This document shows positions 34,659-46,421 of a stretch of DNA of 64,000 nucleotides, one piece after another (within the stretch, counting starts at the first letter, position 1; every line of letters starts with the position of its first letter). Source of the DNA: Proteocatella sphenisci DSM 23131 (GTDB lineage: Bacteria > Bacillota > Clostridia > Peptostreptococcales > Filifactoraceae). The notes beneath the pieces were generated by a model. The model ran no database searches, was not told where the DNA came from, and was given only the letters and a program-made list of their open reading frames with translations. Both the position numbers and the translations under genes were made by a program. Where the stretch lies: positions 78,732-142,731 of the forward strand of contig NZ_KE384028.1 in NCBI RefSeq assembly GCF_000423525.1, given 5' to 3'.

Positions 34659-35687
34659 ATGAGAAGAAATTGTACTATAAGGAGAATTTTTGCAATTACG
34701 GCTGCAATTACGCTTTTTGCATCAGGTTCTGCTTATGCAGAAAATATAGGTAAAATTGACAATGAAGTTTACAAGGGATTGGGTGAAGTGCTTGAAAACA
34801 GGCAGCCGGAGGAAGCTGTACCAGTTAATTCTAACTTTATGGACAGGATTGATTATAAAAAAGACAGAGTTACTGCCAGGTTTTTGATAAAGCTTCCAGG
34901 AGCAGAAGAAGTAAAGGCTGATAGTTCTGAACTCAATTCTGTAAGAGTAGAAATACCGTCTGGAATAATGAGGACATCAGATCTATCTAAAGATGTAAAT
35001 GACAGGTACATAAAGTCTTATAATCTTTACAGCAGTGGTGACACATATGTTTTTGAGATGAAGCTTCAAGATAATGTGAAAGCTGACAGTTTTGTAAATG
35101 AAGCAACAGGGGAGATTTCAATTTCACTCGAAAAACAGGTGAATAGCCCACCAATAATAGTAGTCGATGCAGGTCACGGGGGAACGGATCCGGGCGCTGT
35201 GAACAGCTCGGCGGGAATTGATGAGAAAACTCTGAATTTAAAGGTTTCAGAGCTTCTGGGCGACATGCTTTCTCAGAGAGGATATGAAGTGGTAATGAAC
35301 AGAGATTCGGACTATTTTGTTCCACTTAAGGACAGATATAATAATGCAAACACTATAGATGCGGACTTGTTCGTAAGCGTACATCACAATTCTGCTGGAA
35401 GTGCTGCAGTTTCAGGGATAGAGACACTTCGTCCAAATTCTGCGGAAAATAAGATTGTAGCAGACTATATACAAGAGGAACTTATAAAAAATACAGGAGC
35501 AGTGAATAGAGGAACAAAGATCAGAACTGACCTTGCGGTATTAAATGGTACCAGAATGCCTGCTGTTTTATTAGAACTTGGATTTATGTCAAATGCAAAT
35601 GAAGTAACGCGCCTTAAAGACAGTTCATACCAGAACATACTGGCAAACTCAGTAGCAGATGGTATAGATAAATATTTTGGAAGATAA
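34659..35687 (+). CDS. N-acetylmuramoyl-L-alanine amidase
   Basis: 342-residue secreted cell-wall hydrolase. It has a signal peptide (cleaved after SAYA, about 28), an AMIN-like N-terminal region (about 50-160), and an Amidase_3 domain (about 165-340) that cuts between muramic acid and the peptide. Zinc ligands are the His of DAGHGG (about 172), the Glu of GIDEKT, and the His of SVHHNS; the catalytic Glu is in LLELGFMSN. The ribosome site is AGGAGG. Twelve bases separate it from the RNase PH fusion gene. Could act in vegetative division or in sporulation. Confidence 0.9.
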   Translation: MRRNCTIRRIFAITAAITLFASGSAYAENIGKIDNEVYKGLGEVLENRQPEEAVPVNSNFMDRIDYKKDRVTARFLIKLPGAEEVKADSSELNSVRVEIPSGIMRTSDLSKDVNDRYIKSYNLYSSGDTYVFEMKLQDNVKADSFVNEATGEISISLEKQVNSPPIIVVDAGHGGTDPGAVNSSAGIDEKTLNLKVSELLGDMLSQRGYEVVMNRDSDYFVPLKDRYNNANTIDADLFVSVHHNSAGSAAVSGIETLRPNSAENKIVADYIQEELIKNTGAVNRGTKIRTDLAVLNGTRMPAVLLELGFMSNANEVTRLKDSSYQNILANSVADGIDKYFGR

Positions 35688-35699
35688 GAAGGAGTAATC

Positions 35700-37112
35700 G
35701 TGCAAAAGGAAAATAAGGGACTTAGAGATATAAAATTTACAAAAGCTTATACAAAGCATGCAGAAGGCTCTGTCCTTGTTGAATTTGGGGACACTAAGGT
35801 TATATGCACAGCTTCTATAGAGGACAAAGTGCCACCTTTTTTAAAGAATTCAGGAACCGGGTGGATTACGGCGGAGTATTCAATGCTTCCCAGATCTACA
35901 CATCAGAGAAAGATAAGAGAATCATCAAGGGGTAAAGTGGATGGCAGAACTCATGAGATTCAAAGGCTCATTGGACGTTCGCTCAGATCAGTAATAGACC
36001 TTAAAAGTCTTGGAGAAAAAACCATATGGATAGATTGTGATGTAATACAGGCAGATGGTGGAACAAGGACAGCTTCGATAAGTGGAGCTTTTGTAGCACT
36101 TGCGCTGGCATGTGAAAAACTTTACAAATCCAAACATCTAAAAAAATTCCCAATCAAGGAATTTATAAGTGCGGTAAGTGTAGGCATAGTTAAGGACCAG
36201 TGCGTACTGGATTTGTGTTATGAGCAAGACTCTGGTGCTCATGTGGATATGAATGTAGTCATGACTGGTAAAGGCGAGTTTGTTGAAATACAGTCCACTG
36301 GAGAAGAAAAACCATTTACGAGGACTCAGTTCAACGATCTTTTGGAGCTTGCGGAAAATGGCTGTGCCCAGATTATAGACATACAAAAAGAGGTACTTGG
36401 TCAGGAAATTACAAACCGCATATCAGGTATAGTTCCAAAACCTCAGGTAGTAAAAAAAGAGAGAATAAAACATGATAATACAGCATATATAAATTCTGAA
36501 GGTAAAATAGAATTTGTAATAGCATCATCCAACGAACATAAAATCGAAGAAATAAATGCTATACTTTTTGAGCATGACATAAAATTGCTTTCTCTTGAAG
36601 ATGTAGGGCTTAAAGGAATTGAAATAGAAGAAACTGGATCCACATTTGAAGAAAATGCTATGATCAAAGCAAAAAAGATAATGGAGCTCACAGGAAAAAT
36701 TGCTATAGCTGATGATTCTGGACTTGTAGTTGATGTGCTGGGTGGAGAACCTGGAGTTTATTCTGCAAGGTATGCAGGCGAAGATGCAAATGATGACAAA
36801 AACAATCAGTTGCTTAAGAAAAAACTTGCAGATGTAAACTGGAATGACAGAACGGCGAGATTTGTAAGTGTAATAGCACTTGCTTTGCCTGATGGAAGAG
36901 AAGGTGTTTTTAAAGGTATATGTGAGGGAATTATAGGATTTGCGGAATCTGGAAAAAATGGATTTGGTTATGATCCTCTCTTTATTCCTGATACAAATTA
37001 TGAAAGCGACAAAACCTTTGCTGAGCTTACATCAGAAGAGAAAAACAAGATAAGTCACAGATCAAGAGCACTTAAGATAATGAGTAAAAAACTGCAAGAT
37101 ATACTATACTAA
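35700..37112 (+). CDS. RNase PH / XTP-dITP pyrophosphatase fusion
   Basis: 470-residue bifunctional protein. Residues 1-240 are RNase PH, which trims tRNA 3' ends phosphorolytically ([54 protein letters not shown]). After a linker of about 25 residues, residues 268-470 are a RdgB/HAM1 house-cleaning enzyme that removes XTP and dITP ([48 protein letters not shown]). Both halves keep their diagnostic motifs, and there is no stop or frameshift between them. In most bacteria these are two genes, often adjacent. The start is GTG with GAAGGAG. Confidence 0.95.
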   Translation: MQKENKGLRDIKFTKAYTKHAEGSVLVEFGDTKVICTASIEDKVPPFLKNSGTGWITAEYSMLPRSTHQRKIRESSRGKVDGRTHEIQRLIGRSLRSVIDLKSLGEKTIWIDCDVIQADGGTRTASISGAFVALALACEKLYKSKHLKKFPIKEFISAVSVGIVKDQCVLDLCYEQDSGAHVDMNVVMTGKGEFVEIQSTGEEKPFTRTQFNDLLELAENGCAQIIDIQKEVLGQEITNRISGIVPKPQVVKKERIKHDNTAYINSEGKIEFVIASSNEHKIEEINAILFEHDIKLLSLEDVGLKGIEIEETGSTFEENAMIKAKKIMELTGKIAIADDSGLVVDVLGGEPGVYSARYAGEDANDDKNNQLLKKKLADVNWNDRTARFVSVIALALPDGREGVFKGICEGIIGFAESGKNGFGYDPLFIPDTNYESDKTFAELTSEEKNKISHRSRALKIMSKKLQDILY

Positions 37113-37133
37113 AAAGTGGAGCAGGGTGACTAT

Positions 37134-37775
37134 ATGAAAAGCAGATACAAGAATATGGTGGTGGCGCTTATAATAACAGGTATTTCGAGTACAAATATTT
37201 CATATGCTGAAAATGGCATGGACAGTGTGTTCAAAAGACTTAATAATTTTATGGGAACAACTCACTTTGATTTGGTCAATACACAAAAGACCAATCCTGT
37301 TTTGGACCTTGCTATAAGCAGTATAATTGTAAGATACGCACTGGAAGAATTAGATAAGCCTTATGTTTACGGAAGTACAGGACCTCAGTCATATGATTGT
37401 TCGGGTCTTACTTATTCTGTCTTTGCAAAAGCAGATATAAGCATTCCCAGAGTATCATCTGATCAGGGCATATCGGGAGAATCAGTTGAAAGAGACCGTC
37501 TTATGCCAGGAGATCTTATATTTTTTGACACGAGAAACAGTAACGATGAAACTGATATAAGTGTGGACACGAGTGATATAATTTCACTGTTTCCATCAGA
37601 TGAACCAGTAGGAGTTGCGGAGTTTGTCCCTAGAAAAGTTACTCATGTGGGTATATATGTAGCTGAAGGTAAGTTTATCCATGCTTCTTCTGGAAATGAG
37701 ATGAAAGTGGTCATAGCGGATCTTAGCAACAAGTATTATAATCAAAGATATCTTTTTGCAAAGCGATATATATAG
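37134..37775 (+). CDS. Secreted NlpC/P60 peptidase with an inserted loop
   Basis: 213-residue exported peptidoglycan endopeptidase. Signal peptide up to about residue 25; catalytic Cys in YDCSGLTYS (about 83-91), His in THVGIYV (about 170) and second His in FIHASSG (about 184). Between GDLIFFDT and VTHVGIYV is an acidic insertion of roughly 35 residues not present in ordinary P60 domains. I start at ATG 37134 after AGGGTG; a GTG at 37116 is possible. Near the amidase gene, suggesting a wall-remodelling cluster. Confidence 0.88.
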   Translation: MKSRYKNMVVALIITGISSTNISYAENGMDSVFKRLNNFMGTTHFDLVNTQKTNPVLDLAISSIIVRYALEELDKPYVYGSTGPQSYDCSGLTYSVFAKADISIPRVSSDQGISGESVERDRLMPGDLIFFDTRNSNDETDISVDTSDIISLFPSDEPVGVAEFVPRKVTHVGIYVAEGKFIHASSGNEMKVVIADLSNKYYNQRYLFAKRYI

Positions 37776-37806
37776 ATGCATTTTAAGAAGCAAAGAAAGG
37801 TAATTT

Positions 37807-39609
37807 ATGAAAATACTCCTTACTACTTTAAACTCAAAGTTTATCCACTCAAATCTTGCGATAAAATATTTGGATGCGATGATAAGAGACAAGGTAGACT
37901 CGGTTGTAGAGGAATTTACTATAAATGAAGATATAGAAGATATATTGAGCAAAATAATGATTGGTGGCTACGATATGGTAGCCTTTTCGTGTTATATATG
38001 GAACATTGAAAGAACCATGAAAATTGCTGAGAACATAAAAAAAATATCACCGGAGACACTTATACTAATTGGAGGTCCCGAGGTAACATATGATGCAGAG
38101 TCTACTTTACAAAGACACGACTTTATTGACTTTATAATAGCTGGAGAAGGAGAAAAAGCGCTTTCGGATCTGGTGGATATCATAAAGGAACCAGAAAGAT
38201 TTAAGGAAATAACCAATCTGTACTCAAGGTATTCTTCGGAGGATATGGACTTTGAGTCAAGAAGTCTCGTGGTGACCGATCTTTCTATAATCCCGCCCGT
38301 TTATCTGGATACAAAAAAAGAAGACATAGAAAACAAAATAGTATACTATGAGACCTCAAGGGGGTGTACTTTCAGCTGCTCTTATTGCCTTTCTTCAACG
38401 ACAAAAGGCGTGAGATTTTTTGATTACGAGAGAATAAAAGCAGAACTCAGTCATCTTGTTAAGCTGGGGGCCAGGCAGGTTAAATTTGTTGACAGGACTT
38501 TTAATTCGGACGAAAAAAAAGCTATTGAAATCATAAGCTTTTTAATGGAAATAGATGATGGTAATATTAACTTTCATTTCGAAATAACGGCGCATCTGCT
38601 TCAAAAACCTGTACTTGACCTTATAAAAAAAGCAAGAAGAGGGCTCTTTCAGTTTGAGATAGGAGTTCAGTCTACTAACGACGAAACGCTAAATGAAGTA
38701 AGAAGGGCTAATAAATTTGAAGAAGTCAGCAAAAATGTACTCGAAATAAAGTCTTACGCAAATATACATCAGCATCTGGACCTTATAGCGGGACTTCCAT
38801 ACGAAGGACTGACGCGTTTCAAAAAATCCTTTAATGATGTTTTTTCGCTAAAGCCTGATGCCCTGCAGCTGGGTTTTTTAAAGATTTTAAAAGGCAGCCC
38901 TATTGAAAACACTATTGAAAAGCATGGATATAAATACAGGTCTTATCCTCCTTATGAGGTTCTAAGCAATAAATATATGACTTACAAAGACATGGATAAA
39001 CTTAAAACTGTGGAAAACGTACTGGATCGATTTTATAACACAGGAAGATTTAAATATAGCATAGAATATCTTTATGACAGGGTTTATGAAAATACAGGAT
39101 ATAATCTTTTTGAAGATCTGGCAGCAGTAATATCTGATAATAATATAAATACTATAAAAAAAGAAGAAGAATTTCGAGCTATGAAGATACTGGGAATGAA
39201 CCGGGTCTCTAAGGAAAATTCAAATCCGGATTTCAATATTGACTTTTTTGTGGAGCTGTTGAGATTGGATTATATCAATATGGGTAGAAATCCCAATATT
39301 CCGGCCTTTCTTACTAAGAAAAATGAAGATGAAACTGAACGCGAACTTAAGGAGTTTATATTTGAATTTACCAGAAATCAGGAAAATCTCATACAGCTTG
39401 GCTTTAAAGAAGATGTTCACTATAAAGATGCATATAAGAAAATAAACTGGTCAATATTTGAATATGATATGGTACAATATATATCAGAGATCAGAAAACC
39501 TGGTGTCGTGAATATAAAAAAAGAAAAAAATGTACTGATAGTAAACTATGATTCAAAGAAGGGTCATAATGGTGATTACAAAATGTTAAGGAGACTTTAT
39601 GAGATCTAA
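37807..39609 (+). CDS. B12-binding-domain radical SAM protein (DUF4080 type)
   Basis: 600-residue protein. It has an N-terminal Rossmann domain like cobalamin-binding domains (1-140; no DxHxxG histidine is seen), a radical SAM core with CTFSCSYC cluster motif (C187, C191, C194; C-x3-C-x2-C), and a C-terminal DUF4080-like extension (about 380-600). Such enzymes generate a 5'-deoxyadenosyl radical; the substrate is unknown, with modification of RNA or lipids suggested for relatives. It overlaps the TPR gene by 11 bases, so the two are coupled. Confidence 0.88.
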   Translation: MKILLTTLNSKFIHSNLAIKYLDAMIRDKVDSVVEEFTINEDIEDILSKIMIGGYDMVAFSCYIWNIERTMKIAENIKKISPETLILIGGPEVTYDAESTLQRHDFIDFIIAGEGEKALSDLVDIIKEPERFKEITNLYSRYSSEDMDFESRSLVVTDLSIIPPVYLDTKKEDIENKIVYYETSRGCTFSCSYCLSSTTKGVRFFDYERIKAELSHLVKLGARQVKFVDRTFNSDEKKAIEIISFLMEIDDGNINFHFEITAHLLQKPVLDLIKKARRGLFQFEIGVQSTNDETLNEVRRANKFEEVSKNVLEIKSYANIHQHLDLIAGLPYEGLTRFKKSFNDVFSLKPDALQLGFLKILKGSPIENTIEKHGYKYRSYPPYEVLSNKYMTYKDMDKLKTVENVLDRFYNTGRFKYSIEYLYDRVYENTGYNLFEDLAAVISDNNINTIKKEEEFRAMKILGMNRVSKENSNPDFNIDFFVELLRLDYINMGRNPNIPAFLTKKNEDETERELKEFIFEFTRNQENLIQLGFKEDVHYKDAYKKINWSIFEYDMVQYISEIRKPGVVNIKKEKNVLIVNYDSKKGHNGDYKMLRRLYEI

Positions 39610-40732
39610 TTTAGATAACTTTTTTTTATCGCTTACAGACAAGCTTGTATTTATTGAAATTGAGGATAAGAATATACTAAGGAGATTTGGAGATACTGAC
39701 AGTGAATTTATGGTTCCCGTATTTTCCAAAGATATAGTAAAGATGGCTACAGATGATGATGCAGGAGTATCCACACTTCAGATAGCAGAGGCTATACTCT
39801 ATCTTTTGGGAGCAGACAGCCAGTTTAAGTACAACCCTCAATATGTTAATTTTATAAATACAAATATAGAAAAACCAGAAATTCTGGTTTCGAGTCTTGC
39901 AAAGAAAAAGTACGAAAACAGGAACTATATAGATGCGCTTGCGTTTCTAAGGGCTGGAATGTTATTGTCAGATGAAAATACAGATATAATATACAATTAT
40001 GCACATATTTGTAAGGAATACCTTGCACAAGTCGAGGATAAGGAACTAAAAAACCTTCTATTCAAGGAATCTCAGGAATTTTTTGAAGCAGTGCTTGATT
40101 TGGACGAAGACAACTTCCTTGCCAATTATCAACTTTCTTTTTTCAAGATAAATCAAGGAGAGATAGATGATGCAATGGAGCATCTTAAAAAAGTTGCACT
40201 TAACACTGATGACGGGGAAATAGCACAGGAGGCAGAGAACCTTATTATGAAACTCAATACTGGTGAAATGATAGAAAAAGTCGAAGCATATGTCGATGAG
40301 ATGAAGCTTGAAGAAGCACTCGATATACTCGAGGAAATGCAAGAGATAACAGAAGATAAAGATCTTATGTATAGGATGAATTATGCAAAGGGATTCTGTT
40401 ACAAAGCATTTTCTGAATTTGAAGAAGCTATAGAAGCTTATGAAAAGGCTCTTTTGGTAAACAATACCGACACACTTCTTTTGTGTGAACTGGGAATTTG
40501 TTATGCATATATAGGAGACTTTGATCAGGCTCTTGAATTCTATATGTCAGCACTCGACATAGAACCTAAAAGCACAGAGATACTAAGTAATATAGCAGTT
40601 GTCTATCTCAATATGAAAGATCTTACAAATGCCAAACTTTACATTAAAAAGGCTATGGAGATAGATCCTCATGATGAAATAATAGAGTCAACTCTCAAAG
40701 TGATAAGAACAATCGAAGAAACAGAACAATAA
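39599..40732 (+). CDS. Tetratricopeptide-repeat protein
   Basis: 377-residue cytoplasmic protein. About 100 N-terminal residues without a named fold are followed by a helical array; TPR units are clearest in the last half (EFEEAIEAYEKALLVNN, DFDQALEFYMSALDIEP, DLTNAKLYIKKAMEIDP). No signal peptide. The start overlaps the upstream radical SAM gene and follows AAGGAG within its coding sequence. It is 10 bp before rseC. Likely an adaptor; partner unknown. Confidence 0.85.
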   Translation: MRSNLDNFFLSLTDKLVFIEIEDKNILRRFGDTDSEFMVPVFSKDIVKMATDDDAGVSTLQIAEAILYLLGADSQFKYNPQYVNFINTNIEKPEILVSSLAKKKYENRNYIDALAFLRAGMLLSDENTDIIYNYAHICKEYLAQVEDKELKNLLFKESQEFFEAVLDLDEDNFLANYQLSFFKINQGEIDDAMEHLKKVALNTDDGEIAQEAENLIMKLNTGEMIEKVEAYVDEMKLEEALDILEEMQEITEDKDLMYRMNYAKGFCYKAFSEFEEAIEAYEKALLVNNTDTLLLCELGICYAYIGDFDQALEFYMSALDIEPKSTEILSNIAVVYLNMKDLTNAKLYIKKAMEIDPHDEIIESTLKVIRTIEETEQ

Positions 40733-40742
40733 AGGAGATACT

Positions 40743-41177
40743 ATGAAAGAACATGGAGTAGTCGTTAGTATTGTTGATGACAAAGCTGTTGTTAATGTAA
40801 AACGCCAGTCAGCATGTGGAAAATGTAAGGCCTGTGATATGGGAAAAGGCGATCAAAAAGAGATAAATATAACTGCGAAAAACACATTGGGGGCAAAGGT
40901 AAATGATAATGTGGACCTTTTGATTGAAACACCTGATGTGCTCAAAGCAGCTATGATAGTATATCTTATACCCCTTTGTGCACTTTTGGCAGGAATTGCG
41001 ATCCCAACACTTATAGCTGATTCCAGAGGAGTTGATGGTGAGACCATAAGCATAATATCAGGACTTGTGCTAATGTCGCTGTCATATCTTTTTGTAAGAA
41101 GTAAGGACAAAAAACTTAAAGGTACAAATAAGTACGAACCTGTTATTACCGAAATACTTGGACATAATATAATTTAG
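40743..41177 (+). CDS. RseC/MucC-family membrane protein
   Basis: 144-residue protein with the RseC layout: short N-terminal soluble segment carrying a cysteine cluster CGKCKAC (C-x2-C-x2-C, near 25-31), then two membrane helices (about 63-85 and 97-115). In E. coli RseC belongs to the SoxR-reducing system with Rsx/Rnf; no rnf genes are present here. It ends an operon with the radical SAM and TPR genes. Function in Clostridia is unproven. Confidence 0.85.
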   Translation: MKEHGVVVSIVDDKAVVNVKRQSACGKCKACDMGKGDQKEINITAKNTLGAKVNDNVDLLIETPDVLKAAMIVYLIPLCALLAGIAIPTLIADSRGVDGETISIISGLVLMSLSYLFVRSKDKKLKGTNKYEPVITEILGHNII

Positions 41178-41181
41178 TCAA

Positions 41182-41210
41182 TTGACTATATATATTTAAT
41201 AAGATATACT
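41182..41210 (+). promoter_or_regulatory. Promoter TTGACT-N17-TATACT for recA
   Basis: Near-consensus promoter. A hairpin CCAAATTA/TAATTTGG (41222-41229 with 41234-41241) lies just before the ribosome site. No clear LexA box is seen. Confidence 0.75.
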
Positions 41211-41253
41211 TTAAAAAAATGCCAAATTAGTCTTAATTTGGGTAGGAGGAAGC

Positions 41254-42300
41254 ATGCAGGAAGAAAAAAGAAAAGCGATCGAAAGTACCATGGCAAAGAT
41301 TGAAAAGGAGTTTGGAAAAGGATCTGTAATGATGCTTGGAGAAAACGCAAAGATGAATCTGGAAGTTATATCCACAGGTTCTTTAGGACTTGATCTTGCC
41401 ATAGGTATTGGAGGAATCCCAAAGGGAAGAATCGTAGAAGTATATGGACCTGAATCTTCAGGTAAGACGACTGTGGCTCTTCATGCAGTTGCAGAAGCTC
41501 AAAAAGCAGGTGGAGTGGCTGCATTTATAGATGCAGAGCATGCACTTGACCCCGCTTACGCAAAAGCCCTTGGAGTCGACATAGACAGTCTTATTATTTC
41601 TCAGCCGGACACAGGAGAACAGGCCCTTGAAATAACGGATACGCTTGTAAGCAGTGGTGTAGTAGATATCATAGTAGTGGACTCTGTAGCAGCACTTGTT
41701 CCAAAAGCAGAGATTGAAGGAGAAATGGGAGATTCACACATGGGTCTTCAGGCAAGACTTATGTCACAGGCTCTTCGAAAACTGGCAAGCTCTACAAACA
41801 AGTCAAAGACTATAATTATATTTATAAACCAGCTTAGAGAAAAAATAGGAATAGTATTTGGAAACCCAGAGACTACTACGGGCGGAAGGGCCCTTAAATT
41901 CTACGCTTCTATAAGGATTGATGTAAGAAGAATTGATTCTATCAAGCAGGGAGATCAGATAATCGGTAATAGAACAAGAGCCAAAATAGTTAAGAATAAA
42001 GTTGCTCCGCCGTTTAGACAATGTGAATTTGACATCATGTACGGCCAGGGTATATCTAAAGTGGGAGAGCTTGTGGACCTTGCGGCTGATATAGATGTTA
42101 TAAAGAAATCGGGTTCATGGTATGCTTATAATGACAATAAACTTGGACAGGGAAGAGAAAATGTAAAGACATATTTACTTGATAATAAAGATATAATGGA
42201 TGAGATAGAAAAGAAAGTAAGAGCTTTCTATGACAAGACAGTGGATGTAGAAGCTGAGCCAGAAAAAGAAGTTAGTAATCAAGAACTTCCTGCTAAATAA
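41254..42300 (+). CDS. recA: Recombinase A
   Basis: 348-residue RecA. Walker A GPESSGKT (about 66-73), Walker [11 protein letters not shown] (about 140-149), the L2 loop [20 protein letters not shown], and an acidic C-terminal tail are present. It forms the filament for homologous repair and feeds the RuvABC system encoded earlier. Ribosome site AGGAGG. Own promoter and terminator; recX is absent nearby. Confidence 0.98.
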   Translation: MQEEKRKAIESTMAKIEKEFGKGSVMMLGENAKMNLEVISTGSLGLDLAIGIGGIPKGRIVEVYGPESSGKTTVALHAVAEAQKAGGVAAFIDAEHALDPAYAKALGVDIDSLIISQPDTGEQALEITDTLVSSGVVDIIVVDSVAALVPKAEIEGEMGDSHMGLQARLMSQALRKLASSTNKSKTIIIFINQLREKIGIVFGNPETTTGGRALKFYASIRIDVRRIDSIKQGDQIIGNRTRAKIVKNKVAPPFRQCEFDIMYGQGISKVGELVDLAADIDVIKKSGSWYAYNDNKLGQGRENVKTYLLDNKDIMDEIEKKVRAFYDKTVDVEAEPEKEVSNQELPAK

Positions 42301-42320
42301 GAAAATATAATATAAAAACA

Positions 42321-42360
42321 CACAAAAATACAGGGAAATTTCCTGTATTTTTGTGCTTTT
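42321..42360 (+). terminator. Terminator after recA
   Basis: 14-bp stem CACAAAAATACAGG/CCTGTATTTTTGTG (42321-42334 with 42342-42355) with 7-base loop and CTTTT. Confidence 0.85.
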
Positions 42361-42362
42361 CA

Positions 42363-42391
42363 TTGACAGTTTAAGATATTGATATTAGAAT
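42363..42391 (+). promoter_or_regulatory. Promoter TTGACA-N17-TAGAAT for rny
   Basis: Perfect -35 and near-consensus -10. A GTATCC/GGATAC hairpin (42400-42405 with 42413-42418) sits in the leader. Confidence 0.8.
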
Positions 42392-42466
42392 ATATATATG
42401 TATCCACGTTTTGGATACTTGACTATGGACAATTAAAAGAAAAAATCAGAAAAGGAGGTGGGTAAG

Positions 42467-44008
42467 ATAGACCAGATAATGATAATAATAATAGCACTGC
42501 TTATAGCAGTTGTATCAGTAGCCGCAGGTTATATTGTAAGAAAAAAGATAGCTGAAGGCAAACTGAATGAAGCAGAGACAGTGGTTACACGTATGATAGA
42601 TGACGCAGAGAAAAAAGCAGAATCAGTCAAAAAAGAGAAGCTAGTTGAAGCTAAGGAGGAAGTCCACAAACTTAGAGCTGAAGCCGAGAAAGAATACAAA
42701 GAAAGACGAAACGAACTTCAGAAATATGAAAAGAGAGTACTCCAAAAAGAAGAAACACTCGACAAGAAAATAGGTCAGGTGGAAGAAAAAGATAACAGAT
42801 ATAATGACAAATTCAAGAAACTTCAGGAAAAAGAAGAGGATATATCAAAACTTGTAGATGCGCAAATGCAAAAACTTGAAGAAGTATCCAAGCTTACTCT
42901 TGATGAAGCCAAAAAAGATATTCTTTCTATGGCAGAAAGAGAAGTAAGACAGGAAATGGCTATAATGGTTAAAGATCTTGAAAGCAAAGCTAAAGATGAA
43001 GCTGAAAAGAAGGCCAGAGAGATCGTATCCTACGCAATTCAAAGGTGTGCAGCAGACCATGTTGCCGAAACAACAGTATCAGTAGTTAGTCTTCCTAACG
43101 ATGAAATGAAGGGAAGAATAATAGGTAGAGAGGGTAGAAATATCAGGACCCTTGAAACACTTACAGGAGTGGACTTTATTATTGATGATACACCAGAAGC
43201 AGTAGTTTTATCTGCATTTGATCCAATAAGAAGAGAAATCGCAAGAATCGCACTTGAAAGATTGATATCTGATGGTAGAATACATCCATCAAGAATCGAA
43301 GAGATGGTTGAAAAAGCAAAAGTTGAAGTTGACACAATGATCAAAGAAGAAGGAGAAAAAGCTTCTTTTGAAACAGGGGTATTTGGATTACATCCAGAAC
43401 TCATTAAATTATTAGGTAGACTAAAATACAGAACCAGCTACGGCCAGAATGTGCTAAAGCATTCTGTTGAAATATCTCATTTATGCGGAATTATGGCCAC
43501 CGAAATTGGTGCGGACCCTAAACTTGCAAAAAGAGCGGGGCTTCTACATGACATAGGTAAGGCAGTTGACCATGAAATGGAAGGAACTCACGTAGAAATC
43601 GGTATGGACCTGCTTAGAAGATATAAAGAATCTAAAGATGTAATACATGCAATGTCGACTCATCACGGTGACTATGAACCGCAGTCAGTAGAAGCAGTGC
43701 TTGTAACTGCTGCAGATGCAATTTCAGCAGCAAGACCAGGTGCAAGAGGAGAGACACTGGAATCTTACATCAAGAGACTGGAAAAACTCGAAGAAATTTC
43801 TAATGATTTTGAAGGTGTTGACAAATCATATGCAATTCAGGCAGGAAGAGAAGTAAGAATTCTTGTTAAACCTGATGATATAAATGATGCAGGTCTTCCA
43901 CTTCTGGCTAGAGAAATTACAAAGAGAATTGAAAAAGAAATGGAATATCCAGGTCAGATCAAAGTTAATATAATAAGAGAAACAAGAGCAATAGATTACG
44001 CAAAATAA
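42467..44008 (+). CDS. rny: Ribonuclease Y with apparent ATA start
   Basis: Membrane-anchored endoribonuclease that starts mRNA decay. About 513 residues: one N-terminal helix (1-25), a long charged coiled coil (about 30-200), a KH domain ([15 protein letters not shown], about 220), and an HD domain ([26 protein letters not shown]). Start choice: the only in-frame canonical codons are a GTG (42458) that overlaps the AGGAGG ribosome site itself, and an ATG (42479) 20 bases from it that would delete part of the helix. An ATA at 42467 lies exactly 8 bases from AGGAGG, so initiation there is most likely. Confidence 0.95.
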   Translation: MDQIMIIIIALLIAVVSVAAGYIVRKKIAEGKLNEAETVVTRMIDDAEKKAESVKKEKLVEAKEEVHKLRAEAEKEYKERRNELQKYEKRVLQKEETLDKKIGQVEEKDNRYNDKFKKLQEKEEDISKLVDAQMQKLEEVSKLTLDEAKKDILSMAEREVRQEMAIMVKDLESKAKDEAEKKAREIVSYAIQRCAADHVAETTVSVVSLPNDEMKGRIIGREGRNIRTLETLTGVDFIIDDTPEAVVLSAFDPIRREIARIALERLISDGRIHPSRIEEMVEKAKVEVDTMIKEEGEKASFETGVFGLHPELIKLLGRLKYRTSYGQNVLKHSVEISHLCGIMATEIGADPKLAKRAGLLHDIGKAVDHEMEGTHVEIGMDLLRRYKESKDVIHAMSTHHGDYEPQSVEAVLVTAADAISAARPGARGETLESYIKRLEKLEEISNDFEGVDKSYAIQAGREVRILVKPDDINDAGLPLLAREITKRIEKEMEYPGQIKVNIIRETRAIDYAK

Positions 44009-44063
44009 TCAAAAACTCAAAGATAATCAACTCAAAAACTCAAAGATAATCAACTCAAAAACT
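44009..44063 (+). repeat. 23-bp tandem repeat behind rny (2.4 copies)
   Basis: Two exact 23-base units (44009-44031 and 44032-44054, beginning TCAAAAACTC) and a 9-base partial third, directly after the rny stop. Too short and contiguous for CRISPR; probably replication slippage. Confidence 0.9.
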
Positions 44064-44072
44064 TCAATACAG

Positions 44073-44112
44073 GAACTAATTTCGGTTACAAACTGGAGTT
44101 AGTTCTTTTTTT
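44073..44112 (+). terminator. Terminator between rny and ligA
   Basis: GAACTAA/TTAGTTC (44073-44079 with 44099-44105) continues into an inner stem with G-T pairs around an ACA loop, and T7 follows. Confidence 0.85.
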
Positions 44113-44114
44113 AA

Positions 44115-46145
<2,031 letters not shown>

Positions 46146-46183
46146 TCTGGCATCGACTTTCATTATTCGCAATATTTCGAAAA

Positions 46184-46327
46184 ATGAATCAAAAAGCATA
46201 TATTGAACAAAGTGCTGTCTTCAATCCAAGGACAATCGCCTCAAAAGCTATTGAAATATTGTACGAATCATGTGAATTGCGTGAATTGAAAAATCACTTA
46301 CTTGTAAAAAATCAAAAAACTGAATAG
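46184..46327 (+). CDS. Doubtful 47-codon ORF between ligA and opp
   Basis: Open frame from ATG 46184 to TAG 46327 encoding a 47-residue, mainly helical and charged peptide (MNQKAYIEQ...). It has no ribosome site and resembles nothing I recognise. Codon choice with CAA, TTG and CGT differs somewhat from neighbouring genes, so it might be a remnant of a larger transferred gene. Apart from it this gap holds the opp promoter and nothing else visible. Confidence 0.2.
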   Translation: MNQKAYIEQSAVFNPRTIASKAIEILYESCELRELKNHLLVKNQKTE

Positions 46328-46354
46328 TCTCACTAATCCGAAAAAAAGAAAAGC

Positions 46355-46383
46355 TTGAAAAATCAATGAAATACAGTTAGAAT
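46355..46383 (+). promoter_or_regulatory. Promoter TTGAAA-N17-TAGAAT for oppB
   Basis: Strong match with optimal spacing, 38 bases upstream of oppB. Confidence 0.75.
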
Positions 46384-46421
46384 ATTACAAACAAAATATA
46401 TTCAAAAAGGAGAATGAGAAT

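Noticed and set aside
41178..41253. SOS (LexA) box upstream of recA
   Set aside because: No GAAC-N4-GTTC-like sequence is present; only a promoter and a short hairpin are seen.
44009..44063. Possible CRISPR array
   Set aside because: The repeats are contiguous 23-mers without spacers, and no cas genes are in the window.
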